Part shown: piece by piece, positions 34,101 through 35,525 of the stretch | How positions within the stretch are numbered: position 1 is the first letter of the stretch | Layout: every line of letters begins with the position of its first letter | Source of the DNA: an uncultured Lachnospiraceae bacterium | Lineage (GTDB): Bacteria; Bacillota; Clostridia; Lachnospirales; Lachnospiraceae | Length of the DNA: 35,525 bases | Direction of reading: 5' to 3' | Assembly (NCBI GenBank): GCA_902774125.1 | Contig: CACYHD010000014.1 | Location: 27,920 to 63,444, forward strand | Translations under genes and position numbers: made by a program | The notes under the pieces: model-generated | Told to the model about the DNA's origin: nothing | The model's input: the letters and a program-made list of their open reading frames with translations, nothing else | The model's database searches: none

Positions 34101-35310
34101 TAACTTCTTTGTACTCATTAGTATCCCAACCAGCAAAGATATATCCCTTTTTGCAAGGTATTTCATCTACTAGCGGCTCTTTGGCTGCTGACTTATATTC
34201 AATTTTTTGAGTTTTCCCTATTTGATCACCCTTATAATCAACAAAGGATACCGAATATGTATTAATCTTATACTGTGCAATTATTGTCGTATCAGATTTG
34301 AGATTTTTGCCATCTGAACTCCAATTTTGGAACGTATATCCTTCCCTTTCAGGCGGTACTGGTGAATTAGCATTTCCACCCCATTTAATCGATTGCTCCT
34401 TGCCAATTAATTCGTTTTCCCAATCAACATATCTAACCTTGACATTTTCATGAACTGTGCAATTACTAGTTGTTGCTGTACCACTTGTTCCAACTGAATT
34501 AGATGCACTAACAGAAACTCTGTATGTGCCAGGATTGTTAATAGTAAATGAAGCACTTGTGCCTCCGGTAGAAGTTGATTGATTATATGCCGAATTACTT
34601 ACGCATGTAAGTGTTACATTGTACCTTGATGCACCAGATGATGCATTCCAATTAGCAGTTAACACATCTCCTCTTCCTATGTCACTCTTGTTAAATCTAA
34701 CATTTGAAGGTGTTGCAGGCGGAGTAGGTTTTGGTGCAGATGGTAAATAAACAAACCCTAGAAAATCTGATCTTGTTCCGCAACTAGTTTTTATTTCTCC
34801 AACAGTTATAGCATGAATTGCTGTATATCCATTTCCAGACGCGTAATTCTTCCAGCTTCCCCAATTTTTGTACTGATTTACGCCACCTTCACTAATATAT
34901 GCAGTATTACCTTCAATTTTTTCCAAAAAAGCCACATGTCCTGCAAAACAAATTACAGCAGGAGCCTTAATATCCTGACCTTTGGAAAATCCTAAACTTG
35001 TTCCGTAAGAATTCCACCATGTTCTAGGCGCTTGTGTATTGTAACTGCCTCTACCTGTTAATTGCATCACTCGTGCACCAACAAACCATGTACAGCCTAA
35101 TGGCCCATATGGATTACCATATGCATTCCATCTTCCATCATTATATGGCGCACCAGCAATATTAATACTAATTCCTCCCAAACCATTGTTTGCAATCGAA
35201 GCTGCTGCTTTCACTTCCTTTTGTCCTACATAGCCGTTTAATATACCTACCACCATCATAATGGTGACTATATAGGCAATAGTTCTTTTCAAAAAAATTC
35301 TCTTTTTCAT
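31165..35310 (-). CDS. Large secreted CHAP-domain protein with InlB-type repeats
   Basis: 1381 residues. Signal peptide about 1-36; a CHAP amidase/peptidase domain about 50-180 with Cys73 (GPLGCTWFVGAR) and His125 (AGHVAFLEKI); a fibronectin-like domain about 200-285; two InlB/Listeria-Bacteroides repeats about 290-415; a W-S-x-W-S region about 535-770 carrying a CSCGRRDPFGGACSRCG zinc-ribbon-like insert near 620-640; three more InlB-type repeats about 955-1130 (KEGYDFVGWDTSSKNI); a Thr/Glu linker of repeated ETTK units about 1140-1260; and a Lys-rich fibronectin-like end. CHAP enzymes cut peptidoglycan peptides. The long repeat region suggests a surface protein that also acts as an adhesin or wall remodeller. 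No LPXTG anchor is seen. Confidence 0.9.
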   Translation of the reverse strand: MKKRIFLKRTIAYIVTIMMVVGILNGYVGQKEVKAAASIANNGLGGISINIAGAPYNDGRWNAYGNPYGPLGCTWFVGARVMQLTGRGSYNTQAPRTWWNSYGTSLGFSKGQDIKAPAVICFAGHVAFLEKIEGNTAYISEGGVNQYKNWGSWKNYASGNGYTAIHAITVGEIKTSCGTRSDFLGFVYLPSAPKPTPPATPSNVRFNKSDIGRGDVLTANWNASSGASRYNVTLTCVSNSAYNQSTSTGGTSASFTINNPGTYRVSVSASNSVGTSGTATTSNCTVHENVKVRYVDWENELIGKEQSIKWGGNANSPVPPEREGYTFQNWSSDGKNLKSDTTIIAQYKINTYSVSFVDYKGDQIGKTQKIEYKSAAKEPLVDEIPCKKGYIFAGWDTNEYKEVKKSLTIKATYIWENTDLPIITEIKKAKRNEEKTGYDVDINLTNFPNDFTKGKLVISLMTKEGKMVASETKSISMPKTGEVNENVTILYSGLAPRVKVSMIGVLDDETTGTPKATAVTSAVDIGNEWSEWSTEEKTGEDIISESRNEYRCKHSKVITANTTPSTPAGYILTKTVNTGKYTSWGPWSGWSRTYRSSNDLTDVQSQNGYRVYAFVCSCGRRDPFGGACSRCGKTLTWQQTEDTITGYQRGYSNIDEAGSKMSTKGRVVINAVSWYFELNGCSNGEPQSASVSGNGKGQVIYPIYRYRTRQEYKEYTFWQKEFEEWGPEKIDKSIDNEVEERVVYRFTTNNTQVPCYNYKRYRYTNPNTGNVIYTYSSKYADSMDYVGEWEYFKSETELMKIATVDEGIEMYNGTGDQSWYKADVNKESEKIVFETKETLEDTTGVKRTVEGEVPNAAGKVATFLVYKGQNTDPVASQIEYIGQVKIGLDGTYKFDFVTKEEPTLKTGDFVITLGLEGSTNYQVIGKIEAPKKTYNVEFLDDEGNTIGQQQKVLEGSNAEEPVAPEKEGYDFVGWDTSSKNIRENTVITAKYIKQKHVVVYVDWDNTSVDVKIFEHGQKLTMPDTTMEKEGSIFEKWVDENGNDINTVKRNMVVTAKYQAEQYTVRFLDEKGNIVSEQNVRYGESATVPDEPKAENENEVFEAWSTLGEELFVTRNMDVFPIMREKGEISDLLDEKLEEETSYLETTEFETTKSAEVETAKTTEVETTKATDVETKATEAETTKTINIETTSAKESTSETVEQSSKELNTTRQRESAEKSTEPASTTSAMASTSSELPTAEKVTGNEMTTNTQLTTKGMLTQNACDIKENSSKSIVSKKSITTVCKSKLSIKKYKKKKAGKVRVKWTMQTGVDGYEVQYALNKKFNKKLKKKTVLLYFNNCVTLKQIKYNKKYYIRVRAFKYNGTVREHYSWSNIKKVRILK

Positions 35311-35357
35311 ATTGACCTTCCTTTCTTTGCTTAAGTTAGCAAATAATAACTATTTGT

Positions 35358-35386
35358 TTGATACAATTTAAGTATAATCCAGTCAA
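35358..35386 (-). promoter_or_regulatory. Possible promoter of the CHAP-protein gene
   Basis: Minus strand TTGACT (35381-35386), 17-base spacer, TATCAA (35358-35363). It lies between the group II intron end and the gene, so the intron does not separate it from the start codon. The -10 is weak. Confidence 0.5.
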
Positions 35387-35410
35387 TATGTAATTTTGTT
35401 TTTTAGGTCA

Positions 35411-35525
35411 ATCGAGTAGGAGGGATATTTAATTAATCTCCCGACCTCTCACACCACCGTGCGTACGGTTCCGTACACGGCGGTTCAATCAACTTAACAA
35501 GTAACACACCTTTCGGTGTAGTAAT
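35411..35525 (-). mobile_element. 3' end of a group II intron (domains V and VI), cut by the window edge
   Basis: The minus strand carries a domain-V-like hairpin (ACCGCCGTG, TACGGAACCGTA, then CACGGTGGT with a two-base CG bulge), followed by GTGTGAGAGGTCGGGAGAT, a domain-VI-like stem and the end CTACTCGAT at 35411. A GAAA-capped hairpin (35506-35519) lies just upstream. These are the known 3' signals of bacterial group II introns that follow the reverse-transcriptase ORF. The ORF itself would lie beyond 35525. Confidence 0.85.

Overview
The window looks like chromosomal DNA of a low-GC, anaerobic Firmicute, most likely a gut or rumen Lachnospiraceae (Butyrivibrio/Lachnospira/Roseburia-like). 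The grounds are an AT-rich genome with strong GGAGG ribosome sites, an oxygen-sensitive class III ribonucleotide reductase, Gram-positive secreted proteins with Lys-rich C-terminal fibronectin-like modules, and Thr-rich linkers on carbohydrate-active enzymes. Family assignments were made by reading motifs, not by database search. Nearly all genes are on the minus strand. The exceptions are an SDR oxidoreductase, an HTH protein and one cytidylate-kinase-like protein.

Layout. 1-250: tandem 102-bp repeats with covarying hairpins. 255-3163: an apparent operon of four small exported or membrane-anchored proteins, two with bacterial Ig-like domains. 3397-4815: a secreted SH3/NlpC-P60 peptidoglycan hydrolase with its own strong promoter, divergent from an SDR gene (5092-5838). 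5832-6243: a gene-free block of tightly packed hairpins followed by a 63/64-bp tandem array. 6244-8550: a Ser/Thr-kinase-like gene translationally coupled to a zinc-ribbon membrane protein, with a divergent HTH gene. 8646-10992: small exported proteins, decayed copies of such genes, and a second zinc-ribbon membrane protein. 11222-17974: a probable beta-1,3-glucan locus with a secreted Ig/Fn-like protein, a GH55-like double beta-helix protein and a secreted GH16 glucanase. 18135-20321: nrdD behind a promoter carrying two NrdR-box-like sites. 20565-25496: mgtE, MATE exporter, ArsB/NhaD-type permease and a cytidylate-kinase-like gene, read as one operon. 25605-29227: a small conserved protein, a phosphoglycerate-mutase-family protein, a Gfo/Idh/MocA oxidoreductase, an SGNH hydrolase and a nitrilase-family amidohydrolase. 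29411-30034: a second cytidylate-kinase-like gene on the plus strand. 30130-31059: purC with an unusual structured leader. 31165-35310: a 1381-residue secreted CHAP-domain protein. 35411-35525: the 3' end of a group II intron that continues beyond the window.

Functionally, the window mixes housekeeping (purC, nrdD, mgtE) with a large investment in the cell surface and secretion. The least ordinary parts are the kinase / zinc-ribbon / HTH locus set among live and dead small secreted-protein genes, the dense hairpin-plus-tandem-repeat element after the SDR gene, and the purC leader, where a short ORF with a perfect ribosome site sits inside a terminator-like hairpin and overlaps the purC start.
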